A stretch of 64,000 nt of DNA, from the NCBI RefSeq assembly GCF_011074885.1, contig NC_054690.1:3663001-3727000 (forward strand), read 5' to 3'. The notes under the pieces are model-generated. The model ran no database searches, was not told the origin of the DNA, and saw only the letters and a program-made list of their open reading frames with translations. Source of the DNA: Brettanomyces bruxellensis. Its lineage: Eukaryota > Ascomycota > Pichiomycetes > Pichiales > Pichiaceae. The position numbers and the translations under genes were made by a program. How positions within the stretch are numbered: position 1 is the stretch's first letter; every line of letters begins with the position of its first letter. Of this stretch, positions 8,424-19,637 are shown in pieces.

Positions 8424-9933
8424 GGATGATTACTATACCAGTGGTGGTAAAGTATGATGCTAATAAAAGAACAAATTTACTTTCAGTTTATAGATTTCTA
8501 GGTAAAATTGCTGACATTCTGCAATTCATTTCTTGCTTACTGTGGATAAACATAATTTAATGGATCAACTTTTTTTTTACTATTCCACAGGCGCAACGCA
8601 CCCATACACTACAAGCAATATCTGCTGATAGAAGAATTGGGAAACAAGTAGAGGACTTCAACTTCTGAATGGTAAGTACTCAACGGGTCTACCAATTTTG
8701 TATTTTCAATGAAGGGAGACAAAAATGCCAAGAAGTAGGTCATAAAAGCATAATTATAGCTTGGGTATGTTGCCGATCCATCACATAACTGTAAATTTTA
8801 ACCGAGCAAAAGACTAAAAGTATGACAAATCAATTGATCTTTCTCGAGGATTCATACATAAAATTGCACTATTCTAAGTTGCTTGTCGACTATCAGATGT
8901 TGACAGGCAATTTCAGATTCAATGGTCTAATGCCAATTTATATAATTACTATATTTGAAGAAAGCTTTAATTTGTGACTTTTTTAAAATGCGTATTTGAT
9001 GCGTCAACGAACACACCAGCCCTTTTTGTATTATTTCTCTCGTAAATGTAACCCGAGTAAACAAAGCAACAGGCTTTTTGTATTATTTCAAATTCATTTT
9101 GAATTCGTTGTGCTCTATAAGAACAGAAGTTTGAATCTTATAGAATAGAATAATGTGAAAATAAACTTGTACACATCTATACATCCTACCTCAAAAAATT
9201 GAAGTAGAAGAACATATTCAGCATAGCGTTTTGATTGGTGAAGTGACCAAAATTAAATACCATCAACAAATATTTTGTATTAATCCTTGCTGATCAGTAT
9301 TTAAGATATCATTACCAGGGTAAAGTACAAAAATACCATAGAATGCCCTAATACAATTTAAGAGGTTGCAAAAATTATGTTTGTTTGAATGGTTCCACAA
9401 TGCTCGATTCGGTTGCAATTCTGATACTTACCTGATGAAGTAAGTATTTGTTAAATTTCCATCAATATGTATGAGAAACTTCAATACATCCGAGCATGTT
9501 CTGGAAAGCGGGAGCTACATATCATTTGTTTAGTTTGCGATAACAAAAAAAAAGTATTTATTTACGTACTGATATCCGACAATATAACGAACATCTATTT
9601 TTTTCATTGTGAGGATTCATTCAGATAATAAGTATTGCATTGTATTTAATATTTGAGGTCAAATTCAAAAGATGAACAAGCACAATTTAGTTTCTCCCGG
9701 AGAAGCAAAAACTCGTGTATTTTTTTTTCCCGTATTCAGTAGTTCTCTGCATTTTGGTTTTGATTTTAATTTTTATTTTTATTTTATTTTAATCCTCTCT
9801 GTCTGTATCTTTTTATCGTACATACATTTCTCTTTGTAAACCGGACACGAACATCATTGTAATTGACATTTTTTCTTAAACAACTACGGATCTATAACAA
9901 CGAACAGCTCTGTTGGGTTGTGCTTCGAAAGAC
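8424..9933. other. Long gene-free divergent region (1.5 kb)
   Basis: This region separates APS1 (minus) from the gene at 9934 (plus). No ORF above trivial length was found. It contains a perfect 8-bp-arm hairpin ATACTTAC/GTAAGTAT at 9424-9447 with an 8-base loop. A 14-base sequence, TTTTTGTATTATTT, occurs twice near 9024 and 9076. A T/A-rich promoter-like stretch lies at 9715-9800. A structured or long non-coding RNA could fit here, but I see no diagnostic sequence of U snRNAs, SRP RNA, RNase P or snoRNAs. Confidence 0.45.
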
Positions 9934-11619
9934 ATGCAAAAAAACTTGGAAAATTTTGGTGATTCAAGTTTTGGCGTCGAGGCCTCAATTTCAGATCAAC
10001 AATCATCGCAAGACTCACCAAAGTCAAAAACTGGGATGAACGTGGAAATTGACGGTGCAGTTCGGGAAAGCAAAATAGACGGAGGTGGTGGAGATAAAGG
10101 TGACGTGGCTGTTGAGTCATATCAAGTACCGACAGAAGAACATAAAACTGATGTTAAGATCGAGAAGAAAGAGCCACGAAAGAAGTCGAGGATCGAAACG
10201 GAGGAAGAAAGACGGCGGAGGCTAAAAAAGAAGCAAGAACGACTACGTGCTCAATTGTATATGAGTGACTCTGAATTCGAGGTCGAGGAGGAAGAATTGC
10301 AACGTTCCGACAGATCATTTCGTAATGTGACAAAGATCGATTACAATGAAAACAAACGTGTGCCAACACATCAGATTGTACACGATAAAAAACATTTAGG
10401 AAGCAGAGGAAGAAGGAGCCGAAGCCACAACAGTTCTCCGATGGCTCAAGATAGTAAACCAAGTTTAAGAGGTTTGAGATCGAGGTCTGGCACAAGAAAG
10501 AGAAAAGAGGTTTCACCGGGTTTAAGGAATGCAAGAACAAATAAATTAAATGAAGATCTCAATAAAAAGAGACAGAAAATAGGGCGGCGGAGAATACAGG
10601 ATGAAAACAAGACGACAAAGTTTGAGAAAGATGATGTTTTAAAGGAAATCAGCAATGAAGCTTCTAAAGATCAAGAAATGAACCGGAAGCACAAGAAAGT
10701 ACAGGCAGATGCAACTGAAATGAAAAGATTAAAAGAAGAAGCGTCCAAACATCCTCTTTCTGATTTTCAGAGAAAGCTCTTGGATGATACAAACATTAAG
10801 TTTTTGGAAAAGCTTTCGGCGAGTGAGCTTCCAGCCAAGATACGGAATATAACAGAAAACAACGAAGTTAGTAGCGAACAACAGAGCCCAAGAAGCAATC
10901 AGATAAGAGAAATAGCATCTGAATTATCAAAGCTGAAAACTAGTCATCACTTTTTAGATTTTGAGGATTCAGAAGATGTATCGCAATTGCAGAATATTAT
11001 AGCCAACGAGTACTATGTGATGTCAAAAAAATTTGTTGAGGCACAGGTCAATCATATAGATGAGTTGGTGAAGACAATAGACACATGCGTGAAGAAATCG
11101 AAAAATTCATATGAGCAGTACCGTGAACAAATAGAGAACTCGAAAAGAAACTACTTAGATAACGATGAACTAAGAGGATCGAGTAAGGAAATAAAGAATA
11201 TTCTCAATACTTTACAACCTACAAAATTGGTTCCTGCAATACTTTTTCCAAATATCTTTGAGAAAATTATTGGCTGGAGGTATTCGGGATATTCCAGCAT
11301 GAAAGAAGAATGCTTTTGCCGATTAGATATGATTGACCGGTTAACAGCTGGAAACAAGCAGATAGCACGGGACAGATATGAAAGGAGTTTGAGAGAAAAT
11401 AGAGAAAGCATGAAGATGGAAATTATGAACGAATTGAAAGAATTGGATACTGAATTTACAAGAGAAACAGGTCTAAGTCCAGCCGTTGCAAATATTGATA
11501 GTTCACCATCAATCGATTCTTTCGAAAGCGATTATCGTTCGGAGAGGGCAGCTTTGAACAAAAGTTCAGATGCTAGTGGTACAGACACCAGAGAAAAAGG
11601 TGCGACCAAGCATTCTTAA
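9934..11619 (+). CDS. Large charged, probably nuclear protein, not recognised
   Basis: A 561-residue protein from ATG 9934 (MQKNLENFGDSSFG). The first 300 residues are low-complexity and strongly charged: a Lys/Arg/Glu helix (KKSRIETEEERRRRLKKKQE, about 80-110), an acidic patch (SDSEFEVEEEEL) and basic Arg/Ser clusters (GSRGRRSRSHNS, LRSRSGTRKRKE) that look like nuclear localisation signals. From about residue 330 to the end the sequence is mostly helical with heptad character and looks like a folded or coiled-coil domain; it includes FPNIFEKIIGWRYSGYSSM. The tail is Ser-rich. Chromatin, kinetochore or splicing scaffolds often look like this, but no family can be named. It is followed by UBX5 on the same strand. 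Confidence 0.8.
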   Translation: MQKNLENFGDSSFGVEASISDQQSSQDSPKSKTGMNVEIDGAVRESKIDGGGGDKGDVAVESYQVPTEEHKTDVKIEKKEPRKKSRIETEEERRRRLKKKQERLRAQLYMSDSEFEVEEEELQRSDRSFRNVTKIDYNENKRVPTHQIVHDKKHLGSRGRRSRSHNSSPMAQDSKPSLRGLRSRSGTRKRKEVSPGLRNARTNKLNEDLNKKRQKIGRRRIQDENKTTKFEKDDVLKEISNEASKDQEMNRKHKKVQADATEMKRLKEEASKHPLSDFQRKLLDDTNIKFLEKLSASELPAKIRNITENNEVSSEQQSPRSNQIREIASELSKLKTSHHFLDFEDSEDVSQLQNIIANEYYVMSKKFVEAQVNHIDELVKTIDTCVKKSKNSYEQYREQIENSKRNYLDNDELRGSSKEIKNILNTLQPTKLVPAILFPNIFEKIIGWRYSGYSSMKEECFCRLDMIDRLTAGNKQIARDRYERSLRENRESMKMEIMNELKELDTEFTRETGLSPAVANIDSSPSIDSFESDYRSERAALNKSSDASGTDTREKGATKHS

Positions 11620-12027
11620 CTTGGCTTATTAATATAGATTGTATGTACATTAAAATGAAGTAAATGTGACAATAAATGCGTTGCAAGAAATCCAACAGTT
11701 CACAGTATTATGCACATCTGTACACAAAATACACTTCGATATTGCTTTCTCTCGTTTTCTTTTTCTCTTTTTTTCTCCCTTCCCTGAAACCCCCTTTTTA
11801 CACACGTCCCTTTTTTCTAGATATACTTTATATATGCTGGTACTTGCATTGAGGGCGATGACACTTTTTCATTACAAAGAATAACGACCTTCGCAACACA
11901 AACATAAAAAAAGGAGTACTATACATTCAAGCACAAATCATTTTTAGCATAATTTGAAGGTTCCAGGATTATATCACCATAGACATTGATTAAAATAGGC
12001 ACGCAAAGCTAGATACACCAATAAAGA
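11620..12027. other. Intergenic region upstream of UBX5
   Basis: About 410 bp of AT-rich sequence with pyrimidine runs near 11755-11830. It carries the 3' end of the preceding gene and the UBX5 promoter. Nothing else was recognised. Confidence 0.5.
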
Positions 12028-13569
12028 ATGGCCAATACAGATGATCTTATTCCCACATTTCTGGAGATCACATCCACAGAGGATGTGCAGGTGGCAAAAA
12101 GCTATTTGGAAATGAGCGACGGTAATTTGGACACGGCAGTAAATCTATTCTTTGAAAATGGAGGTGCCGATGCTGAGTTAGGCCATCCCAGAAATACAAA
12201 CTCTTCTCAGCAATCAGGCGAGAATGTTAATTCTACAGAATCTGATGAAGATATTGCGAGAAAACTGCAAAGACAAATGTATGAGGAAGGGACTTCATCG
12301 AATAATGATGATGTGAGGCAGCCAATCCAGGCAGTTCATGAACAGCTAATACCAGAATACGGCTTTGCGCCACCAAGAGTACCACCAGAACGCGGCATGT
12401 TTGGATCGGCAAGACGCGGAGTTTTTAACCAGGCTGAAGAAGATTTAGATGGTGAGTATACGGAGCATAATGAGACGAGCCGTAATTACGATTTCGACAA
12501 TGATATGGACGATGATGACGATGATCATGAAATAGATTACGACGATGAATATGAAGACTCTTATGAACGCCGGCCGTTTGGAACAGATAGCAACACAGTT
12601 GTTGACCTCACAGGGGAGGAGAATTACAACAGGAGAAGAGAGAGTTCTGGTCATCTGTCGAGCACACAGAAACGTCTAGCCAGATTGTTTCGACCTCCTT
12701 GGGATATTATCAGTAAGTTAGATTTCGATAGTGCGAAGAAGTTGGCCCGTGATGAAAAGAAATGGGTGCTGATTAATATACAAGACGTGACAGATTTTAG
12801 ATGCCAATGCTTGAATCGAGATTTTTGGTCCTCAAACCAGATTAAGGACCTGGTAAAACGGAACTTCATCTTTTTGCAATTCCAGCATGACTCGCCTAAC
12901 GGGCAGCTTTATCGGAATCTCTATCCATTCGAGGATTATCCGCATATTGCAATAATAGATCCATGGACGGGTGAAAGAATGAAGGTATGGTCTACAAATC
13001 CAGAGGTTCACAAATTCATTGATGACGTCGCTGACTTTATTAACAAGTTCTCGTTGGATAAGAATAAATCCAACGTTAATCTTAGAGAGCAGGAAGAAAC
13101 TCAAAAAGAAGGAACAACTGGATCTGAGAGGGCGCCTATCATGCTTGATGAAAATGAAGATGATGAAGAAGAGAATGAAAATGACGAAGCAGATACCAGT
13201 GTGAAATTAAGCTCAAAGCCTGCCACAATTCCAGATGCACCTTTGACTTACACCCAGAAGATTGCTAACATTCCAGAGAATGATGTTCCTGATCCCTCCT
13301 GTGCACAGGAGGAAACAACACGGATTCAAATCAGATCCGGTCTTGATGGAAAACGGGTGGTTAAAAGATTTGCGCTAGCAGATCCGGTCAGCATTGTTTT
13401 TCAGTATGTGAAATTTGCTTTTAAGGACTCCTTGCAAGGTCGGGCATTCACGTTGAAAATGCAGAGGCAGAATTTATTTGATGATTTAGATAAAAGTATC
13501 TCTGAGGCAGGACTTCGGAACGCATCTATTTTATTAGATGTTACATCTGATGAAGAGGATGAAGATTAG
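12028..13569 (+). CDS. UBX5: UBA/UAS/UBX-domain Cdc48 adaptor (Ubx5/UBXD7 type)
   Basis: Adaptor linking ubiquitylated clients to the Cdc48/p97 ATPase. The 513-residue protein (about 500 in S. cerevisiae) carries a UBA-like fold at residues 1-45 (TFLEITSTEDVQVAKSYLEM, DGNLDTAVNLFFE). A short UIM-like helix SDEDIARKLQRQMYEE is near 72. A long acidic linker (DDDDDDHEIDYDDEYED) precedes the UAS thioredoxin-like domain (about 220-345: RPPWDIISKLDF, EKKWVLINIQD, FIFLQFQHDSPNG, YPHIAIIDPWTGE). The UBX domain covers about 428-511 (TRIQIRSGLDGKRVVKRFAL to SILLDVTS). This order matches the Ubx5/UBXD7 branch, in which the UBX domain binds Cdc48 and the UBA binds ubiquitin. A 14-bp minisatellite begins about 70 bp after the stop. 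Confidence 0.93.
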   Translation: MANTDDLIPTFLEITSTEDVQVAKSYLEMSDGNLDTAVNLFFENGGADAELGHPRNTNSSQQSGENVNSTESDEDIARKLQRQMYEEGTSSNNDDVRQPIQAVHEQLIPEYGFAPPRVPPERGMFGSARRGVFNQAEEDLDGEYTEHNETSRNYDFDNDMDDDDDDHEIDYDDEYEDSYERRPFGTDSNTVVDLTGEENYNRRRESSGHLSSTQKRLARLFRPPWDIISKLDFDSAKKLARDEKKWVLINIQDVTDFRCQCLNRDFWSSNQIKDLVKRNFIFLQFQHDSPNGQLYRNLYPFEDYPHIAIIDPWTGERMKVWSTNPEVHKFIDDVADFINKFSLDKNKSNVNLREQEETQKEGTTGSERAPIMLDENEDDEEENENDEADTSVKLSSKPATIPDAPLTYTQKIANIPENDVPDPSCAQEETTRIQIRSGLDGKRVVKRFALADPVSIVFQYVKFAFKDSLQGRAFTLKMQRQNLFDDLDKSISEAGLRNASILLDVTSDEEDED

Positions 13570-13642
13570 TGGAGAAGTATGAACAATGGAAATGAAGTGA
13601 TGTGCTTAGACAACAATAGTGAGGAAGTAAAGTTAAGATGGT

Positions 13643-13754
13643 AGATACAAGATTGCAAACACGGGATCGCAAATACAGGATCACAAATACAAGATAGCAG
13701 ATACAAGTTCGCCGATATAAGGATGCAGATGAGTGATAGCAAATACAAGACAGC
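13643..13754. repeat. 14-bp minisatellite downstream of UBX5, 8 copies
   Basis: Eight imperfect 14-bp units of the type AAATACAAGATAGC, ending in GC or AC, stand in tandem. They lie in the UBX5 3' region and are degenerate, with 2-5 differences between units. Confidence 0.85.
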
Positions 13755-14208
13755 ATATATAAAGTAGATGTAGGAAAATAGATAAATTAATGGAAATAAA
13801 GCAAAGAGGTGTAATATCGATGAACAGATCATTAGATAACGCCATAGCATAATCTAATTTTTCGCTTATCTTTGTAGAAATTACAGAGATACGGAACATG
13901 GTGTTCGACGCGTCTACTTTAGACTGTGAGTTTTATTTTTATCGAATGGCTCTTTTATCCGGAGAATTTCCATTAAACGGATTTATTTTTTCTCCCCTCC
14001 TTTTTCCCTACACTTTAATTTTTTTTTTTGTTGTTTGGTGGCTCAAACAGTTGGCGAGGGGAAAAAAGTAAGTGCAATTTATTAAATTGGAGGCTGTCGT
14101 TACATCCATGATCTTCATCTCAATTGTGTTCATTTTCACTTAAAGTATATATAATTCGGACATTAGTAAATCATAATTGAATATTGGGAACCAGAACTTC
14201 AGTCAGAA
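13755..14208. other. Intergenic region with EDE1 promoter
   Basis: No gene recognised. T-rich blocks occur near 13985-14030, about 180-220 bp before the EDE1 start, consistent with a nucleosome-free promoter. Confidence 0.5.
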
Positions 14209-17200
14209 ATGAGTGGTAAGTATATAACGAGTCAAATTCAAAGAATTATTGAATAAACGAGTTTACTAACAGGCATTGTTGTGAATACACCTTTTTTAAC
14301 AGGAACATTGCAAGAACCGCCCACTTCGGAAGAAAAGAAGTTCTACGGGTCAATCTTTAAGACATTGGACCCGGCAAAGACTGGTAAGATATCTGGATTG
14401 GCAGCTAAACCGTTATTGGAAGCATCTGGCTTACCATTAGCCAGTTTAGGAGAGATATGGAATTTTGCCGATCCCGACAACACTGGCTTTTTGGACCAAA
14501 GAGGTTTCTTTAGCGCCATGAGGATGATTTCAGACGTTCAGTCTGGTAACCAATTGACACCAGATGCAGTTCAACATGTCAAACCTTTAGCAAACTTTCA
14601 TACAATTCCAATTTCTTCTACTGGAACGGGATCAATGAGCATACAGGGAACTGGATCAAATGGTATGAGTCCAAGGGGATCCCGTGTACCATCGACAACG
14701 TCATCAATTGCCTCCAATACGAGACTTATAGTTCCGTTGTTGGCACCTGATCAGGCTTCCAAGTTTGGTATAATGTTTGACAGAACGGTTTCAAGCCCAA
14801 ATGGAATACTTTCAGGTGTACAGGCACGTGACATCTTTCTGAAGGCAAGACTTCCAGTCCAGGTGCTTGAAAAAATCTGGAATTTGGTGGATAGGCAACA
14901 GAGAGGTGAACTTTCGAGGCCAGAATTTATTATGGCAATGCATTTAATTCAGTCTTTTCTTGGCAAGACAATGACTGTTTTGCCCACTGTGTTGCCTGAA
15001 GCAATGTGGAAGACGGCAGAGGACTCAAAGGCAACACCGCCTGCAGTCCCATCTCCTCGTGTGACATCAAATGCTAATATGAGCGTTTCTGTTTCTTCTC
15101 CGCAGCCTTCGGCACATTCTTCACAGCCCTCATCTCCTGCCTCTGCAAGCTCTACCGATCTTAACACGTGGATCATGTCTCTACAACAGCGCCAGCAGTA
15201 TGGGGCACTTTTTGACTCTCTCGACAAGAATAAAACGGGAACTCTTAGCGGATCACAGGTGGCAAGTTTCCTGATGACATCCAATCTCCCCAACGACGTT
15301 CTTGCCAGCATCTGGGAATTGGCAAACTTGAACAATTCCGATGGGTTCAATCGCCAGGAATTTTGCATTGCCATGTATCTCGTCCAGAAGAAGCTTGCAG
15401 GCTACAATTTGCCCGAAAAAACACCAGATGAGCTTCGTGAGAGCTCACAATCGTCAATTTTGCAGCCACCTGCACCCGTACAGGCACAAAGGACTGTTCC
15501 AGAGAGCCGTGTTGCCTCATCGGCATCATCTTCTCGGGGGAAATCTCACATGGACGATTTGAAGGACATCTTTGGACTTGAGACTGCAGCAGCATCAAAC
15601 TCAAAATCCGCCAGCCAAAGTCAAACTACTCCATCCACTGATACCCCAGTGGCCCCATTACAGACTTCAAGAACAGGCACGACTTTTGTACCTTCATCGA
15701 ACTTCGGCAGGCAGTTGCAAAAAGAGCAAATCGAGAAGGAGCAGCAGGCTAAGAATGCTGCTCTAGAAGAGACAAACGACACAACTTCATCTTCGGACGA
15801 GGATGAGGGGCCAGAAGATCTTGATAAGCCAAACTATCCACCAGTTATTCCTGAAAGAAACAGCAAACCTGTCTTCAGCTCTACTGATTTGAGCGATCAA
15901 GTGCAAGCTGGCAATGCACAGAATGCTGGATTCAGCAACCAGCCAACTGGATTCAGCGATCAGCTAACTGGATTCAGCGATCAGCCAACTGGATTCAGCA
16001 ACCAACCAACTGGATTCAGCAACCAACCAACTGGATTCAGCAACCAACCAACTGGATTCAGCAACCAACCAGCTGGATTCAACAGCCAACCAGCTGGAGT
16101 TACTGATGCTTCTACTGCATTTGCAGACCACGGAGCAGAGGCAAATGTTCAACCAGACGCGGTTAAGACTCAATTGTCCAAGGCCACGGTTGACATTGCC
16201 AACTTTTCGAATGAAGTCAATTCATTAAGCAGACAGAACGCCAATCTAAACTCAAGGAAGGACAAGGCACAGAAAGAACTTGCCAAAGTGCTTAAGGTGA
16301 GGGAAGATATCAAGGCTAAGCTTGCAAAGCTCAAAACATTTTATCAATCCGAATCTGAAACGATGCAGCAGAAGAGCAAGGAATTGGTTGATGTTACAAA
16401 AGAGAACAACCAGTTGCAGCAAGAACTTTCCATTGTGGAAGCCAATCACCATTCGGAACAGGCAAAGCTCAGTAATCTTCAACAGGAACTTGACAAGGCT
16501 CTTAACGATAGTAAGCTGATGAAGGAGCGGTTGAGTTCTTTAAATACGGAATACCAACAATTTCAGGAGCAAAACAAGAGCTTGGAGGTTAGGGAAAAGC
16601 AGGAAAGAAGCAAAGCTGCTGTTATTCGTCGTCAGGTTGAATCTCAACAAGCATCAAATACCCAGTTGAAGGATCAGATACAACATTTGACAGAGTCCAT
16701 CAAGTTGCTAGTGTCGGGACAATCAAAGTTGGCTGATGAGTATAACAAATTAGAGGATGAATCATTGGATCTTCACGATAAACATACAACCTTGAGTGCC
16801 GAGTATGTTGAGAAGAACTTGTCTTCTCCTCATACATATTCTACGACAGAGCCAAAGAATGAGGATAAGGCCGCTGAAACTGAAATCTCGGCTAAGAACA
16901 ATGTGGAGAAGAAGGAGAAAGATATAAATGTTAAATATCCGAAGATTGAAGATACCAACGAGGCTGAAGAGGTGGCAAAATCACAGAATGAGGATGAAAG
17001 TTTAGAGAAAAGCATGGATGAACCAAAGGAGGCTGCAAAAGTTCCAGAAGAGGAGGAAAATGCCAATAATTTAGCCGATACCGAAAAAATGCGGGCTGAA
17101 AAGGAGCCTTCCCTCGAAGAGCAAAACGTGAAGAATATAGAAAATGATATTTCGAGTGAAAAAACCGGAATTGAACAGTCGACCAATGAGAAAAGTATCA

Positions 17201-18582
17201 ACAAATCAGAACCAGAGTCAGAACCTGCCGAACAAGCTCCAAGAAAATTGGATGAAGAGAAAAACTCTATCAGTCATACTGAGCCGTTTGGATCAGTGGC
17301 TAAAAGAGCATCTCAACAAACTGTTTCTGATGATGATTCATATGAAGTTTTGAATCGTGAGGATGCAATGATAGCATCGGTTCCAGATGTGAAACCATAT
17401 GCTTCATTGAATATTCCAAAGCCAGAAGAGGATGAAAATAAAGATAAGGAGGAAGAGAAAGTGCATGAAAATAAGCAGAAAGAGGAAGAAGAAGAACGTA
17501 AAGAGAAAAAGGAAGAGGAGAAGAGCAATTCTGTTGGATTGATAGATGATGCTACAGCGACTGCATCAGTGAAGCAAAATGATGGTAAATTGTCTTTTGC
17601 AGACAGCAAACTTGTTAGTGCGACTGAAAACGACACACATGAAGCTTCCACGACGGATTCTTTTAAGGTGTTAGAGGAAAAGGAGTCGAAGGAGGGAGAA
17701 CAGATGACCAAGGATGATAAAGAAAAAGAACCAGAGCCAGCTGTAGGCAATTGTGATGATGATGATGATGATGATGATGATAACGACAACGGATCTTTTA
17801 AACCTTTGAAAGAGCATCATATCAGTGACTCAGAATCGTCATCATCTAACGATCAATTTGAAGATTCTTTTTCAAGTCCGGTCGCTCCTGTCATAAATGA
17901 GAAGAAGACAATTCTTGATAAAACTGATGCAGTGAAACCAATCAATAATGAGAATATAAGTGCTGTTGATGCATCGCCAAAAAAATCAACGAATCCATTT
18001 TATCAGGCTACAAATGACACCATGTTTGACGATCTTGGGTTGGAGGAGGCTGTTCCAGAGACATCTGAAGCAAATGAATTTGATGAACTCGATCAGCGAG
18101 CAGATCAGTTTACGGATCCGGTTGGCTTTTCTTTCACAGAGGCATCAGCAACTCCAACAGCAACAGCAGCAAATAATGATGCCGGTGCGGATGATTGGGA
18201 ACAGGTATTTGCTGGCTTTGGAAATGACCCAAAGCTCACAATTCCACCAAATGACGAATTACAGAAAAACTCGAATTCTCAAGAGTTTACCTCAACTCCT
18301 TCAGGATTCACTTCAACTCCATCAGGATTTACTTCAAGTCCACCAGGATTCACCTCAATTCCAGCCGCTGAAGATGCCAACACAAACTCTTTGGTAGAAG
18401 ATGAGAAGAAGCAGGAGGAAAAAGCTTCTGATGACTTGAGTCAAAAATACACACAAGCACAATCTCTTGCAATCGATGAGCTCATAGGCATGGGATTCGA
18501 TGAGAATAAGTCGATTGACGCTCTAAAGAAGAAGAGCTGGAATCTTGATGATGCCACTAACTATCTTCTTGATAACTCATAA
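14209..18582 (+). CDS. EDE1: Endocytic EH-domain scaffold Ede1 (Eps15-like), one intron
   Basis: Early-arriving scaffold of clathrin-mediated endocytosis at the plasma membrane. Exons 14209..14215 (ATGAGTG, only 7 nt) and 14303..18582 give 1428 residues starting MSGTLQEPPTSEEKKF; S. cerevisiae Ede1 has 1381. Three EH domains lie at about 10-105, 145-235 and 285-380, each with the WxxAD-type or equivalent core (EIWNFADPDNTGFLDQ, KIWNLVDRQQRGELSR, SIWELANLNNSDGFNR). Then come a Ser/Pro-rich linker, tandem TGFSNQP heptads (15925-16090), a long coiled coil (about 600-800), an acidic low-complexity region with an Asp run, a second heptad repeat GFTSTPS (18296-18360), and a C-terminal UBA domain (IDELIGMGFDENKSIDALKK). 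The start is set by the intron; the first long ORF begins inside it. Confidence 0.95.
14216..14302 (+). other. Spliceosomal intron of EDE1
   Basis: The 87-nt intron starts GTAAGT, has TACTAAC at 14264-14270 and ends TTTTTTAACAG at 14302. The CAG formed directly after the branch point (14270-14272) is too close to be used. Splicing makes a Gly codon (G plus GA). Confidence 0.93.
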
Positions 18583-18717
18583 GGTTGATGATCTCCTCAA
18601 ACCGTTTAGTACAGAATCGCTTTCTCTATATTTCTGCTGTTCTTTTTAGAATCTTACCCCATTCGTTCATGATTCTATTTAAAATATATACTGAATACAT
18701 AAAATTATTGTGGCAAT

Positions 18718-19404
18718 TCATATTTCTCCTACTCTATCTTCATGCATCCGGCTCATCTTTTCTTTCTTCAGATAGTATTGTTGCCTAGCGGCACAGTACC
18801 GTTCAATAAATGTCGATAGTTCTGTATCTGTAAGCTCACCCTTAGATTTCATAGCATCGTCAATTAATTTTTGACATTCTCCGTTCTGCAGACTCAAATT
18901 CGCTTCCATTACTTCCACCATATTCTTTTTATTCATCTTTCCCATCTTATCGTACATAGAAACCTCTAAGGTATCGAACTCATCGAGCAGATCAGAGCAT
19001 TCTTTTAACAGTTTATTAATTCGTTCTATTCGTTCCTTCACCTGTGCGTCATAATTTTTTGCCGACTTTTCTGTGAAGTCCGATTGCTTTCCAAGTCTGG
19101 CTGTAATTTCTCTCTTCAAATCGTTAAAAGGCTTGCCGTACTTCTTTAAAACATATCCCCTAAGAAGTTTGTCATCGTGGTAGAATTGCTCAATCTTAGA
19201 TTTTGGCAACTCTTTAAGGTACTGAGGAACCTGAATGTCAATTGTACCTTGCTTACTCAACAAATTTGTCGGCACTAGTGGATATTCAAGCTTTGAAGGA
19301 TCAACAACACTCGTTGTTTGATTTTTTTGATACAATTGATATATTCCGTCCATCGACGGAATCTGTGGAAGAGATGGCGGAGTAGGGGTTGCCGAAGAAG
19401 ACAT
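18718..19404 (-). CDS. VPS37: ESCRT-I subunit Vps37 (Srn2), Mod(r) domain
   Basis: Component of ESCRT-I, which sorts ubiquitylated cargo at the multivesicular endosome. The 228-residue protein (213 in S. cerevisiae Srn2) starts with a Pro/Ser-rich segment, MSSSATPTPPSLPQIPSMDG. A helical core follows (about 65-225). Its end, FIERYCAARQQYYLKKEKMS, is the characteristic last helix of the Mod(r) domain (consensus roughly FLxxYxxxRxxYHLRxxKL). The central coiled coil ERIERINKLLKECSDLLDEF also fits. It is convergent with EDE1 and divergent from the thioesterase gene. Confidence 0.85.
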   Translation of the reverse strand: MSSSATPTPPSLPQIPSMDGIYQLYQKNQTTSVVDPSKLEYPLVPTNLLSKQGTIDIQVPQYLKELPKSKIEQFYHDDKLLRGYVLKKYGKPFNDLKREITARLGKQSDFTEKSAKNYDAQVKERIERINKLLKECSDLLDEFDTLEVSMYDKMGKMNKKNMVEVMEANLSLQNGECQKLIDDAMKSKGELTDTELSTFIERYCAARQQYYLKKEKMSRMHEDRVGEI

Positions 19405-19637
19405 TGTGCAATATTGAATAATGGGAATATTTCTTCCAAACTAAGATCAGTTAAAATCAGAAAGTCGATAAGGAATCACCACCCCAGATCAGTTGAATTC
19501 TTACTTCAATCTTTTTGGTTTACGGATGAAGCACTCTTTTTATTTTTTCCTCCTCGTACTCGAATTCATTTTATCAATTTAATCCTTCCGGTTGAATTAT
19601 GTTGGTGTAAATCTTCGGGCTCTAAACTTTAAACCTC

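Noticed and set aside
8422..8668. Possible two-exon 35-codon gene (MDDYYTSGGK then AQRTHT...)
   Set aside because: The ATG overlaps the APS1 start codon on the other strand, leaving no promoter. The donor is only GTATGA and no good branch point lies before the CAG acceptor.
9424..9447. ATACTTACCTG, identical to the conserved 5' end of U1 snRNA
   Set aside because: It is the left arm of a perfect hairpin (GTAAGTAT follows 8 bases later), so the 5' splice-site-pairing sequence would be sequestered. No U1 stem-loop or Sm site was recognised downstream.
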